A stretch of DNA of 64,000 nucleotides from Panagrolaimus kolymaensis (Eukaryota; Nematoda; Chromadorea; Rhabditida; Panagrolaimidae): positions 186,001 to 250,000 of the forward strand of contig JAJQJQ010000019.1 of assembly GCA_028622995.1 (NCBI GenBank). Reading direction: 5' to 3'. Below are positions 45,701 through 57,684 of this stretch, piece by piece. Numbering within the stretch: the stretch's first letter is position 1; every line of letters starts with the position of its first letter. The position numbers were made by a program, and so were the translations under genes. A model generated the notes under the pieces. That model did no database searches, was not told where the DNA came from, and was given only the letters and a program-made list of their open reading frames with translations.

Positions 45701-48700
45701 TGCCATCATTTTTATTATTGCTTCTTCTCTCTTCCAAAACAACCAAGCAGCAACAACGAACCAAGGATAGGCAAAGTTATTTTTTTTATATGTTTTTTCT
45801 TTAAACAAAAAAAGAAAAGAAAATATATTCATTTTTTCTTATTTCATTGCTTTTTTTTGCTGCCATTGCGCAGATGCAAAAAAATGATGATGATGAAGAT
45901 GATAGACCTCCGATGTGTAAAAAAAGGAAAGAGAGACAAAGGAAAAAAAGATTGATAGAGAAAGCAGACTGAATATTTTATTTTTTTTTTATTTAAAAGA
46001 AATCAGTTCTTTCTCTTCTGCGCAAAAAAAAAGAAAGAAAAAGCAAAAACATTCAGGAATTTTTTTTTCTTGCATTTTTTTTCCGGGAAAAGGGACTATC
46101 ATTATTTAATTTATTTTTTTATTGCCGCAAAAAAAAAAAATCGTCGCAGTGGTTTTTTTTTTGTTGCCTAGCTGCTTGTTTGGCTTACATAACCCGGTCT
46201 TTTTTTTTATTGGTGCGCGAAGGCAACAAAAAATGGAAAGAAAAATAAAACGGAAGAGAAAACGAAAAAAAAGAGAGAGGTGTCTGTGATTCATAATTTT
46301 TTTTCTTTCCTCCATGCTTATTCGAATCTTTTTTTTTGTCGTCCTTGTGATCGACAGTAAAAAATATAAATAAAAAGCACAAAAGTTGACGATACATACA
46401 TATCACATAAATATTTTTTTACTCTCCGCCTACTTTTTCTATGGGTCCTTTACCTGCTGACAGTTTTAAAAAAAAGAAAGAAGAAGAAAGATATGGTATG
46501 AGTGAAAAAGTCAAATGGACACACACATCTACGGTTTTTTTTTGTTGTTAGTGTCCTTTCCATAATTTCCTATATTTCTTGCTTACTCTCGACTTAGTGG
46601 CGCTGATTGACGACAGTGAATCACAATAAAAAATATATTTATTTTTTGGCAGACAACATTTTCCATATTTTTTGTTGTCGCCTGCTTCTTTTTACCCTCT
46701 TCTGGCTTGGTTATTTAGCTTTCGGAAACTATCAAACAGTGAAATTTTGTTTTAAATAAGAAGTTTATTTTAAAACTTCAAAGTCAAGATTGATAAGAAA
46801 GTGCAGTTTAAATTTATATTATCGAAGCAATATTCTTCTACAGTTATTTTGTTTTCTTTGCTAAAAAATTAAGCTCATTACGGTTCAGTTTCAAGCCTAC
46901 TTCTCATTTTTACTCCTCAACGCAGTTTCTTCTTTCTATTTTTAAATATTTTGCTTAATACTTAGCTGCCAATATTTTTTAATTTCTACACTTCTCCTTC
47001 AATTTATATTGCATTCAGTTTATTATGCCTTCCTCATTATTCCAGATATCTAACATCATTTCATCTGCTTCAACTCAAAAAAATTCTCCTCCAACTGAAC
47101 CAATTCTAAATCCACCACAACCACCTCCACAACCACCACCAACATGGCGATGTGCAAATTTACCTACCACTTTACAAGTATTAAATTCAGCGAGGGATAA
47201 TTTTCCAAATTATATTGCAATTATTGATACCCTTCGTCAATCATTAACTCAAACGATATTTGTTTCATTAATTAATGCATCAATTAATTCACCCATAAAT
47301 GGAATAGAAATGCCTAATATTGCTTCGTTGGCTCCAAATAATACTAGTCTCCATTTGGTTGGCGGCAACAATGAAACCCAAATTCCATCGGTTAATAAAA
47401 AAGCAGACAATATTGATAATTTTAAAATGCAAGTAGATGACGATGATCCTATTATTGTTTCACATCAACATCACCCTTCTGATCCATCCCCTGATGATGG
47501 TGACCTCTCTGAAGCCCAATCACGAATAGATAGTTTTCCATTCAGTGTTGGAGCTTCAAGTCCAACTAAATCTGAATTAAGTATAAATACCACTGATGAA
47601 ACAAGTTCCGTGGATATTCGAAGTGATATGGGTTCACTTTCAATTAAAAGTGAAGTAAGCTTCTTTTTTTAAAACCAAGTTAAAAACTCGCAGTTTTTTT
47701 TCTTACAAAAGTACTTATAATGGCAGTTTTTTTTGATTTTCCTAAAATATTTTTAAATTTAAAACAAAAATTTTTCTCTGACGCAGTTTATTTTTATTTA
47801 TTTACTCTTTTTTTAGAAAGAAGGAACAACAAAGCCATCTCTTCGAAGCATTAAAAAGCGAGTCGTTTGTGAAAAATGTCAAAAATCCTTTTGTGATAAA
47901 GGCGCCCTCAAAATTCATAATAGTTCCGTTCATCTTCGTGAAATGCATATTTGCACGGTTCCTGGATGCATGAAACAATTTCCTTCCAAAAGGAGTCGGT
48001 GAGTAAAATTTTTTTTAAAAGAATAAATATTTTTGTTGAAAATTTTGAAATTAAAAAAATCTTCGAGTAAATCAAATGCCAGTTTTTTAAAATTGAAAAT
48101 ATCACAAAGACACAGTTTCTAAACTTGACGATAATGCAGTTTATTTAATTTTTATTTTTTGAGGTGAATTAGCTATTTAGGGCTGGGAACAAAAATTAGA
48201 AAAAAATTTTTATGAGCATAATTTTGCGAAAAAAGACTCTTTATTTTTTATTTTAACAGTTTTTATGAAAGACGTAAAATTCAAAACCCACGAATTTTCA
48301 TCGATAACAGTTTTTTAAAACTTTGATTTAATTTATGAAAAAATTAGAAATTATAAATATTCCCATACTCCAGAAATTCCAGTTTATTAAAAAAAGTATA
48401 TACAATGGGCTTCTTCCCTCTTAAACAGTTTTTTACTTTTTTTAAAGCGTGAAATAAAGGTGTCAGTTTATTTTACTTATTTTTTGTGAACCAATTTGTT
48501 AGGCTTTGGGAGTATTTAAATTTGTTTAAATTTATTTAACATATTTTTAAAATATCTTCCAGTTTTGAAATTTAAATGAATTAGAATTTATTTTATTACC
48601 ACATTATTGCAATATATTAGTTTTCAGTTAAATTCTAAAAAAAATCTTATTGCTCTAATTGCAGTTTTTACATATTTTGGTTTTATTGTTAAACACACAG

Positions 48701-50828
48701 TTGCTTATTTTTCTTTTTTTAATAATTTTTTCACGACAAAATTTTTGAATAGGAAATTAATGGCATTCTAGAACGCAGTTTAAAATATTCCAATTTAGTT
48801 GCTAAAGTAAAATAAAAATAAATAGTTGATAGACAAACATTTCTATCCAAAAAAGCTTTCTCAGTTAAAAACAATTAAATCAATAATTTAGTACTCAGTT
48901 TAGAAATTCTCAAATTCATAAAAAAGTTGTTTTTTTCTTTCGTGAAACACATTTTACGAAATTAAAAAAAAAGAGTATGTGAATCATGAATGAGTTATTT
49001 TTCACTACCCTTCACGCCATCTAAAAATTTCATAAACCGTTTTTTACTTTCGTGTTTTTTTAAATACCGTTGATTATATGAATCGCCAGTTAAAAAAGCA
49101 AACAAAACAAAAAACATTTATTGATGGAAGAAAATTTCCCACACGATAAAATTTTCAGCCAGTGATATTTATTCTTTGTCCTCCAATGGCTAGGAAGTTT
49201 CAGTTTTAAGATTCTTTTTTAATTTAAAGTTTTTATTTTGCTTGAGTTTTCCTGTTACTCTTAACGGCTATCAGTTTTATAAAATTAAAATTTATCAGTT
49301 TTTTTTTCTTTTTTATAAAGGCTATTGACTTCTTGAATCCTTAGCAAAATTAGAAGAATATTTGATGAAAAAAATAACGTCAGTTTTTTCATAACTAAAT
49401 TTCCAAATTTCCCGCTCGCTTCCAGTTTTATTGTTTTTATATCATTTTATGAGGTATTTGGCTTTGGCTAATTGGAAAGTAATAGCACAGTTTTTTGAAT
49501 ATTTGTTAAAATTAAAGTTTTTTTTTGTTTTACATGTTTTACTAGAGCATGTTGTTATTAATGAAGTTCAGTTTTGTAAATAATATTCTTATTTTTTTCG
49601 AAATTGGTCAACTGAATCAAAAAAATAATAACAAAATATTTGGTCATAAAGGTCTTTTGTTTTTATCATTTTTTATAAAATATGGTTCTCCAGTGATCGA
49701 CAGTTTTATTTTTTTTACAACTTTTTATGGGATCATGGTTTTCTCTTTTGTAAATAGAATTCAGTTTTATAAAAAATAATTAAAATTTAAAAAAGCTTAA
49801 TCTTTTATTTTTAATGATTTTTTTTGAACTCTTTTCTCTAATCAACAGTTTCATAAACCTTTTACCTCTATGAGATTTTTTAAATGGCGGTTTGTAAAAG
49901 TAATAATCAGTTTTAAATAACAAAAAAAAATAATTTTGGTGAAGAAAAAACGTCATTTTTTCATAGCTAAAATTCTTCGTTTTTTATGATCTACAGTTTT
50001 AATTTTTTTTAATACTATTTTTGTTTGGTGCCAAAATTGTCCTTCGCATTCAGTTTTAAAAAAATATTTAAATTAAAAAATTATTATTTTTTGATGAGTC
50101 TCTTGAATCATTTGATCTCAGTTTCATAAATTCAACTTTAATGAATTTCTTTACGAAGAACAAATAACTTGTCAAAAAAATTTACCTTTTCATCAGTTAA
50201 AAATTTTATGAGATAGTGAATTCACGGCATTAATCCCTGACAGTTTTAAGTTTCTTTTTTGTGTAATCAAACCTTTTACAAAATTCGAGTGAATGATTCA
50301 GTTTAAAAATCATTTTTTTAATCACGTTTATAATCAATTTAAGCAGTTTAATTTTTTAGGAATCGTCATTCCAATAATCCCAATATGCATACAGATGCTG
50401 GACGTCGACGTAATTGTCGTTCAACCACCTTGACTCAATCCAAACATGAAGAGTGCCATGGTGAAGAAGATGCAGTTTATCTTATGTCTCCTCAACATCA
50501 TCATCAAACTGGTCCACAATTTAATCATCAATCACCCAAACCACAGCAACAACAACAATCAGTCCAAAACCCTCCTTCTTCATCAGCTCAAAATATTTTA
50601 AATATTCTCCAACGTTTAATTCCAAATGAATTTCAAGCTGCCGCTTCAGCCCATAATTTTCAACAACAGTCTCCTGGAACAGCATCAGTTAAAACTCAGG
50701 TTTCACCATCGTCTGCATCCTCATCATTTTCTTTGCCACAACAAAATCTTCTTCCTTCCCAAAATCCTGAATTAAGTGGTTTGCTAAAATTTATGATAGC
50801 CCAAAAACAAAAACCAACTTTTTGTTAA
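42754..50828 (+). CDS. Basonuclin-type C2H2 zinc-finger protein
   Basis: Five exons (42754-43209, 44994-45122, 47019-47654, 47817-47998, 50360-50828) join to 623 residues. The N-terminus is Ser/Ala/Thr/Asn-rich low complexity. Exon 2 encodes a compact helical-looking segment (ALPIHLKLLYDTIL...WKIDDFKRGYI). Exon 3 has a Pro-rich stretch, a conserved-looking block (WRCANLPTTLQVLNSARDNF) and an acidic region. Exons 4-5 encode one finger pair: C-x2-C-x12-H-x4-H in CEKCQKSFCDKGALKIH, then C-x4-C-x12-H-x6-H spanning CTVPGC...RSRNRH. The FCDKGALKIH...VHLREMH linker and SRRSRNRHS-like end are diagnostic of basonuclins (BNC1/BNC2, Drosophila disco). Vertebrate proteins carry three pairs; only one is seen here. 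The Gln/Ser-rich C-terminus suggests a transcription factor. Introns 1, 2 and 4 (1.8, 1.9 and 2.4 kb) are filled with CAGTTT motifs. Confidence 0.92.
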
Positions 50829-53550
50829 ATTAAATTTTTTTAAAGATAATATAAAATTTGGTAGGAATCAAAAAAGTGTTCTTAAAATAGCAAAAAAAGG
50901 CTCTCATCAGTTAATAATTTTTTTAATATTAGAGAATTCTCGAAGTTTTCCGGAATAATTTTGTCTCCTTTTTTGCTAATATCAGTTTAAAAAAAATGAC
51001 TCTTAAAATTAAAAACACAGTTTTGGGCTCTAAAAAATTTTATATTTGCAGTTTTATACCACCATTTTAAAATTTTAAACTTTAATAAAACGCTTTAAAA
51101 CAAAATAATTCTGTAAATCTTTTTTCCATTCCTCTTTTATTTCCCTTTTTTTCTTGTCTCTAATTAAATCTACGAAATAGATATTTTCCTTTTTTATGTT
51201 AAAATACAGTTTAGTACTTTTTTTTATTTCCTATCCTCTCTCTATGTTCTTATTTGCTTTTAGCTATTGTACCTATCTTCATATAATTACACAGTTTTTA
51301 AAACTTCCAAATTATTATTTTGTTATCAATTCTTAATCTTGTTTATTTTATTTCAGTTTTAACTTTTTTCTTTATTTCCAAATTCATTTTTTTCTCTCTA
51401 TTAATTTTTCGAGTTTTAATAATGCTTCACAGTTAAAAAAGCTTTTCATGTTGTTAGATTCCAAATCCCGAGTTAGAAAGAGTAATCAGTTTTTCTTATC
51501 CAAGTGCTTTATTTTTAATCCTAGTGCCTTTAATAATATAAAATATTATTCCATTTCTCTTTTGAAAATCGTGTATTATTATTTTTTCGTGTCTTTTTAT
51601 TGCTGCTCAAAATTAATTTGTTTTTTGTTAAAATGTTTATTATTAGATATGAAAAAAAAATCAGGATATATACCAAAGTTATTATTATTAATGATTACAT
51701 ATGTAGCTTTTTTGTTTCTAAATATGAATGTAATAATTAATGATTTAAATAAAAAATTTATTTAAAGTCTTGAAAAATCTTGCGACAGTTTTCTAACAAA
51801 ACAAAGTTTATTAAAACTTTATTTTAAAAAAATTAAAGTAACACAGTTTTAATTAATAAATTTAAGTTTTGCGTTTGAAATCCCTCAAAAAAAATAATTT
51901 TCCTTTAAAAAAAACACTTAATTCTAAATTTAATTTAAAAATCAATCAAAAATTATTTTAATTACAGTTTTCTAAAAAAAGCATTTTCGTTATTTTTTGT
52001 CATCGAAGCATGGCACATATTTGATTCAGTTAAATTATCTTTTTTTTTTAAACAAGCGTGTAAAATTGTAATATTTAAAAACCTGAAACAGCCGCCCACT
52101 GTTTTTGATAATTAAAAAATAGTAATGAATAAAAAAATTTTAGTTTATATGCCAAAATAAAAAGCTTTTTTATGAATGAGTTGGCAAAAAACGGCAGAGA
52201 ATGGTGGAGCAGTTTTAAACCATTTTTGCGTCCATCAAACATCTCAGTTTTTTTAGTAGCGACAAAAATCAACTTCAATCCACCAGTTTTTTAAATATAA
52301 AATTTAAACCCACTATTTTGTAATTTTAAAAATTAAAAGAAAATATTATTGGCCCTATATGGAGATATTTGCAGTTTACATAAAACAAAAATTTATTATA
52401 AGTTTTTTCTCAAAATATGAATGCAATAAATAATTATAAATAAAAAATTTTCTTTTAAAAAAACAAACAACAGAATCTACAGTTTTTTTTCTTAAATCTT
52501 TTTAAAATAAATAAAACATTAAAAAATTATGGTCGACGGAGCACAGTTAAAATAAATTTCTATTGAAAAAAAAGAAAAGTATTCTTGCTAGATATAAGCC
52601 ATTTTTTGATTTTATGTCAGTTTAAATAATCCAAAAATGATTAAAATTTGCAGAAAGCAAGTGCCTCAATCTTAAAGTCTCAAAAAATATTGATTTGCTT
52701 TTTTTCAAACAAAGCAAAAAGTGCTATTGCAGTTTCAATAAAAAAAATTCTCTGGCCCTTTATACTAACTTGGAACAGTTTCTGAAAATTCTATGAGTTA
52801 TTTATTTTATATTTTATTTTTTTCATTAACAATTTAATGAATTTTATAGTTTTTTTCTCGAACCTTTCTTGAGAGGTATTTTATCTCGGCAGTTTTTATT
52901 TTGGTGAATGATAATATAGAAATCTTTATTTTTATGTCAAAATTACTCTTCTTTTTTTTAAATATAGCTTAAGAAAAAAAACAGAAATATGAATCATTCT
53001 TTAATGAGGCACGGCAGTTTAATAAAAATGAATCAGATTTGGAACGCCAGTTTATGAAAAATTAAAAATGGTTTTTTTGAAAATGAACTAAAATAATAAA
53101 AAAAGTATTTGTTGGGGTAACATTTTAAAATATTTGCTACTCTTTGCAGTTTTTGAAATATAAAAATATCGACAAAAATTTCCAGTTTTTTTTAAATGAA
53201 ACCTAAAACTATGTACTTTTTGTTAATAGAAATTTTGATGGAAAAATAAATTAACCATTTTCCCAGAGATTAAACAGTTTATAAACAAAATCTTTATAAT
53301 ATTTTTAATATTCAAAGAAAATTAATGCAAAATTACGTAAATCAAAAACGTATGAAAAAATGTTCAGACAGTTTTAACCATTTCTAATTATTACATGGAT
53401 GCCTCAATACCATGTTTGTAAACCCAATCAGTTAAAATATATTTATTTTGGAAGCAAAAAAAAAGTAAAATAAATATTTAATAAATTAAATAAATTTTTG
53501 GGAAAAATATAAGCCTCCTCGCATGGCACCCAACAGTTTTAAATACTTTT
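50829..53550. other. Intergenic region filled with CAGTTT motifs
   Basis: About 2.7 kb between the convergent basonuclin-like and ShKT genes. Poly(A)-signal-like AATAAA occurs near 51083. Motif copies recur every ~30-150 bp throughout. No supported ORF. Confidence 0.6.
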
Positions 53551-55989
53551 TTATTGTTTTCGAAGCATAAATTTCATGATTTCGAATTCAGAAGTGTCGG
53601 ATGATGATGAGTCATCAAAAGCAGATGAACATAATGGATCATTACAAAGTGAACAAGTTTTCTTAAATTTTCGTCACCAATTCTAAATTACAGTTTAAAA
53701 ATCCTAAAAAGAAAAATGTTATACCTTGCAATATTTGCACATTATTGGTTTATAAAGAGCATTGGTGCATTCATAAGCGGTTTGAGCGCAATTATCAGCG
53801 GTGTCAATGCAATCTCCTGGTCCAGCTGTGACTGGTGGAGGTGCAATTGTAGGGATGCCTGCACATGGATCACCTCCAGAAGTTGCGTTAACACAAAAAT
53901 TGCAAGTTTTCTGAAATTTATTAAGTAAAAAATATTAATTTTAAAAATAGTTAAAAAACGCTTTTGTGGAAACCAGTTTTTTTGATTTTTTATTTTGTTT
54001 ATAAAATAAGCTTTTTTTCACACTATTTGATGATTCTCAGTTTTAAATAAAATGATATTATTCGAACATTAACAGTTTTTCTTTATTTGTATTTTTTGGC
54101 ATATGAAAGCTGTGTGAAAAGCCTCAATTAATATTTGTAATTTAGAAGACGAATCCCCGTTGCGTACAAAAGTCTACAGTTTTAATATCAAAGAAAAGTT
54201 AATAAAATTTACTCAAATAAATGGTAATTGATTTACAAAGCTTAAAAAAATACAGTTTGCAAAAAAAAAAATCCCCTTTAAAATAATTCTTAAAAATTAA
54301 GTTGCCTTAAACCTGAAGTTTAAGTTTCACCCAAAATTTTATATTGCAGTTTTAATTTCTCAAATAAATCTCTTTCATGCTCATGCAGTTAATTTTAAAA
54401 ACATCATAATTAGAATTACTCAGTTAATTAAAAAATAAAAATTTTTTATATATAATTATTTATAAAGTGTATCGCTCAAAACTTTTTGTTGTTACAAAGA
54501 ATGTCAGTTTTTATTTTTTTTTATCAAAATTCCTTGATTTTTTTTTAATATTTATTTATTCTAAACTTTAAGCCTTTTACCCAAAAGAAACGAAAAAAAT
54601 AAAGATTTCAAAATAAATTATATTTTATTAAAGGAACCAGTTTACTTTTAAAAAAGATGTTGAAACATTATTATGGCAATTATCAGTTAAAAATTATTTA
54701 AACCGACATTCCTTTGAATGATTGGGTGGCAGTGTTTTTTAAATACGGTATTCTTCATATCCAGTTTTTATTTTAAAAATCAAAAAAATAAAAATGAAGT
54801 AAGCCGGCAAAGTGACAGTTTAAAATTCCTTAACTTAAAGGAAAATAAAAAATAGGCATGTTTTTCTGCATTGAAAATTTTTATCACATCAGTTAATTAA
54901 TTTATATGTAAAAATTAAAAACATTTGTTTTTACAAAATGGCCGTTTTGAACTTTATTTTATACTAAAAGAATTTTTGGCTGCGTCAATACACAAGAAAA
55001 AAATCATATAATCAGCTTAAAATTATAGAAACTTTTATGAATTCTTATGAAAATATCAGTATTTTTTTAAATTTTAAAAATTATATAATAACTCGGTTGA
55101 AGAGAGTTTAATATTTTTTTTATTTTGCATTAAAGAATTAACATAGTCATTTTATCCTTTCCCTCTCCCTATATAAAGTTTCGCCAGTTAAAGTTTAAAT
55201 TTAAAAAAAACTACGAAGTAAACCCACCAATGGAAAATGTTTGGAGTCAGTTTCATTTTTTTTTGTTTTTTTTTTTTAGCTTAAAGGATAAAAACATGGA
55301 CATAGTTTTCTCATCCGCAGCTATTATAATTCTTTTTCAGTTAATAAAAAAAAGTCTAAAAAGTAACTAAAATTGAAAAGCATCATCAAAGCTAATATGA
55401 AGCAGTTTCATGAAATTTCGGGGGGTAAAAATTGTTATGGTTATATTATCCACAGCCTATGAAAATCTGTGCCAGTTAAAAATTTCTAAAAAAATCATCC
55501 ACTATTGCTGGTGAAAATTAAAGACAGTTTTTATAAAATAAACATTTCTACGTTTATATGCCCCATAACATAAATGAATTGAAGTTCAGCTATTTTAAAA
55601 ATGAAATTAAACAAATTTGTAAAACAAACTTTGCAGTTTATAAATTTTTTAATAAGAAAAATCCTTTGTTTTACCCAAAAGTATATACGTAGTTCTCAGT
55701 TAATTAAATTCCATATTAAAAAAAGAAGAGCGATCCTCCTTACCTTGCACATGCTACACATCAAAGGTTTATATTCAGGAATAGCACATTCATATGCTTT
55801 ACAATCAGTAATTTTATCAACACAATCTCCTCCAGGTGAAGTATCCGTGGCACCTGAAGCTCCAGTAGCTCCTGAAGCTTGTGTGGATTGTGCTTGAGTT
55901 GTTTGAGCTTGAGTGGTTGGTGCTTCAGTAGTTGTTGAAGTTGAAGTTGCAATAAAAAAGCAAACAAGAAAAACAAAAATTTTAAACAT
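53551..55989 (-). CDS. Secreted protein with two ShKT-like domains
   Basis: Three phase-0 exons (55744-55989, 53725-53910, 53551-53661) encode 180 residues. A signal peptide (~1-16) is followed by a Thr/Gln/Ala-rich mucin-like stretch with imperfect TTQAQ and GATGASG repeats. Two similar cysteine modules come next: CVDKITDCKAYEC...LMCSMCKKTCNFC and CIDTADNCAQTAYEC...IMCKYCKKTCSLC. The spacing fits the ShKT fold with one extra Cys per module. Both modules are split by an intron at the same place (after ...YCK/MCK), so an exon was probably duplicated. ShKT modules are abundant in nematode secreted, cuticle and parasitism proteins; the function here is unknown. The end is Ser/Asp-rich. Intron 1 is 1.83 kb and carries CAGTTT antisense to the gene. 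Confidence 0.85.
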
Positions 55990-57684
55990 TTTTATTTCTT
56001 TTTCCTTTTTTTGATTTCAAAAACAAAAGAAAAAAGTTGGAAATAAAAAAATGAATTTTAAGTTTTATAAAGTTTTTTTTTTTGCATTAAGAAAGCTGAT
56101 TAAATATAATATATTTTTATCAGTATAAAAAAAAATTAAATCCATAGTGGAAAGAAAGGCAGGGCTCAAAAGAAAAAAATAAGAAAATAAGTCGGTTCAA
56201 TCAACGACGAAAAAAAGACCGGAAGAAATAAGTGTTTTTTTTTCGATGACAAAAAAATAAGTGCTTTGGTGCATGCATGCTTTTTATGTTTCTATGTTTC
56301 TATGTTTTTTAATTCTTTGACCATTGAGTTTGATTTAAAGAAAAAAAATGTGTGATTAAAAAAATAATTCTTTGTGCATGCGTGACACCAAAGCTTTGAA
56401 GAAGGAAGAAGAATGAAAGGAAATGGATTATAAAAAAAAATTAAAAAAGTTTATACGCCCCTGCAGCATCAGCAGGCATTATTACTTACTTGTGGATGGC
56501 GTCTGCTGCAAAATAAGAAGAAGAAAGCGATAAGTAAATTCTTTAGTTTTTTTCCCATTGATTTTTTATTCTAAACTCAAAGAATTTTTTAGTGAAAATA
56601 TATGTTTCAAGCGTTAAAAAAGATTCCGCAGTTTTTAATAAATAAATATTTATTTTTGTAAAAAAAAAGGAAAGAATTAATGAATGCAAGCTAGAATTAG
56701 ACTTCGCTGTTTCGGTTTTTAAAAAAATTTTTTGTTTGGGATAGCTTTAATGAACTTGATACTTTGCATTTTAAGGGTACTGTAGTATCTCAAAAAAAAA
56801 AGATAAGTATTTCGCCTGCTTTTTTTATTCTTATTTTTTGACTCTTTTTTTAAAGATTTGAAGCAGATTTATGAACTCCATTATTATTCAAATTATTTAT
56901 TTATTTATTTATTATTATTACGAAAGTAACATCATATCTTTAAATTAAAAATAATTATATAAAATAAATAATTAAAGGGTTTTTGTTATTGGTTATTTTG
57001 AATATCTCTTGGAAAAAAAGATACATAATAAAGAAAAATAAATAAACCCTTATAAGACGAAGACGCAACAACACATTTTTTTAAATTTATATTCATTCAT
57101 GTACGAAAGAGAAATTTGTACCATTTCTCAACATTTTTTTACTAATTAAATAATAAAAATCAAAAAATTTACAGACAAAAAAATTGATTAAATTAGAAAA
57201 AAATAGAAATGTCTTAGAAAAGACCGGGAAATAGCAACAAAATAAAAATTAGGGATGAAAAAGAAAGAAAGACTTTTTTTTATTAAGAAAAAAAAATTGA
57301 TTTTGAGCTTTATGGATGAATGCTTTTTTTATTTTTGGGATTTGATTAATTTTTTGGGATTTTGATTGACGGGTTAAGATTAGTAAATTTAATTATTAAA
57401 ACGAATAATTAGATATATGTAACTTTTTGATGAATAAATAATTAACAAAACGACAAAAAGACAAGGTTGGTTAATCATGGCAGTGGTTTGTTTTTTACTT
57501 CTTATTTTTATATATAGGGTTTTTTTGATTTTGGAAAATAAAAGGAGAGAAGAAATTAATTGGGAAAGGAAGGAAGGAAATACATATAACAAAACAAACA
57601 AACAAATAATAACAAAACTGAAAAGAAAATTTCAAAAAACTTTTTTTTCTATATTAAAATTTTCAGCAAAAAATATTTAATTTT
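55990..57684. other. Intergenic region at a motif-orientation switch
   Basis: About 1.7 kb, 5' of the ShKT gene and 3' of the ABU/PQN-like gene. It has almost no motif copies: the last CAGTTT is at ~56632 and the first AAACTG at ~57616. It contains simple repeats (TTTCTATG near 56285, TTAT near 56895). Confidence 0.55.

Larger units (their letters stand above)
42490..56640 (+). repeat. Dense oriented CAGTTT motif array, domain 3
   Basis: CAGTT, mostly CAGTTTT, CAGTTTA or CAGTTAA, recurs on the plus strand through the introns of the basonuclin-like gene, the spacer after it and the large intron of the ShKT gene. I counted about 23 copies in 50.9-52.9 kb. Examples: 43342, 43463, 43512, 44571, 48074, 48434, 49202, 50007, 51844, 52211, 53277, 54061, 54834. 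AACTG on the plus strand is rare and mostly in exons. Density drops at 45.1-46.4 kb and in exons. Orientation is opposite to domains 2 and 4. Confidence 0.88.

Noticed and set aside
51448..51765. 105-residue plus-strand frame
   Set aside because: Composition is that of the surrounding AT-rich DNA, it contains motif copies, and there is no recognisable domain or splice support.
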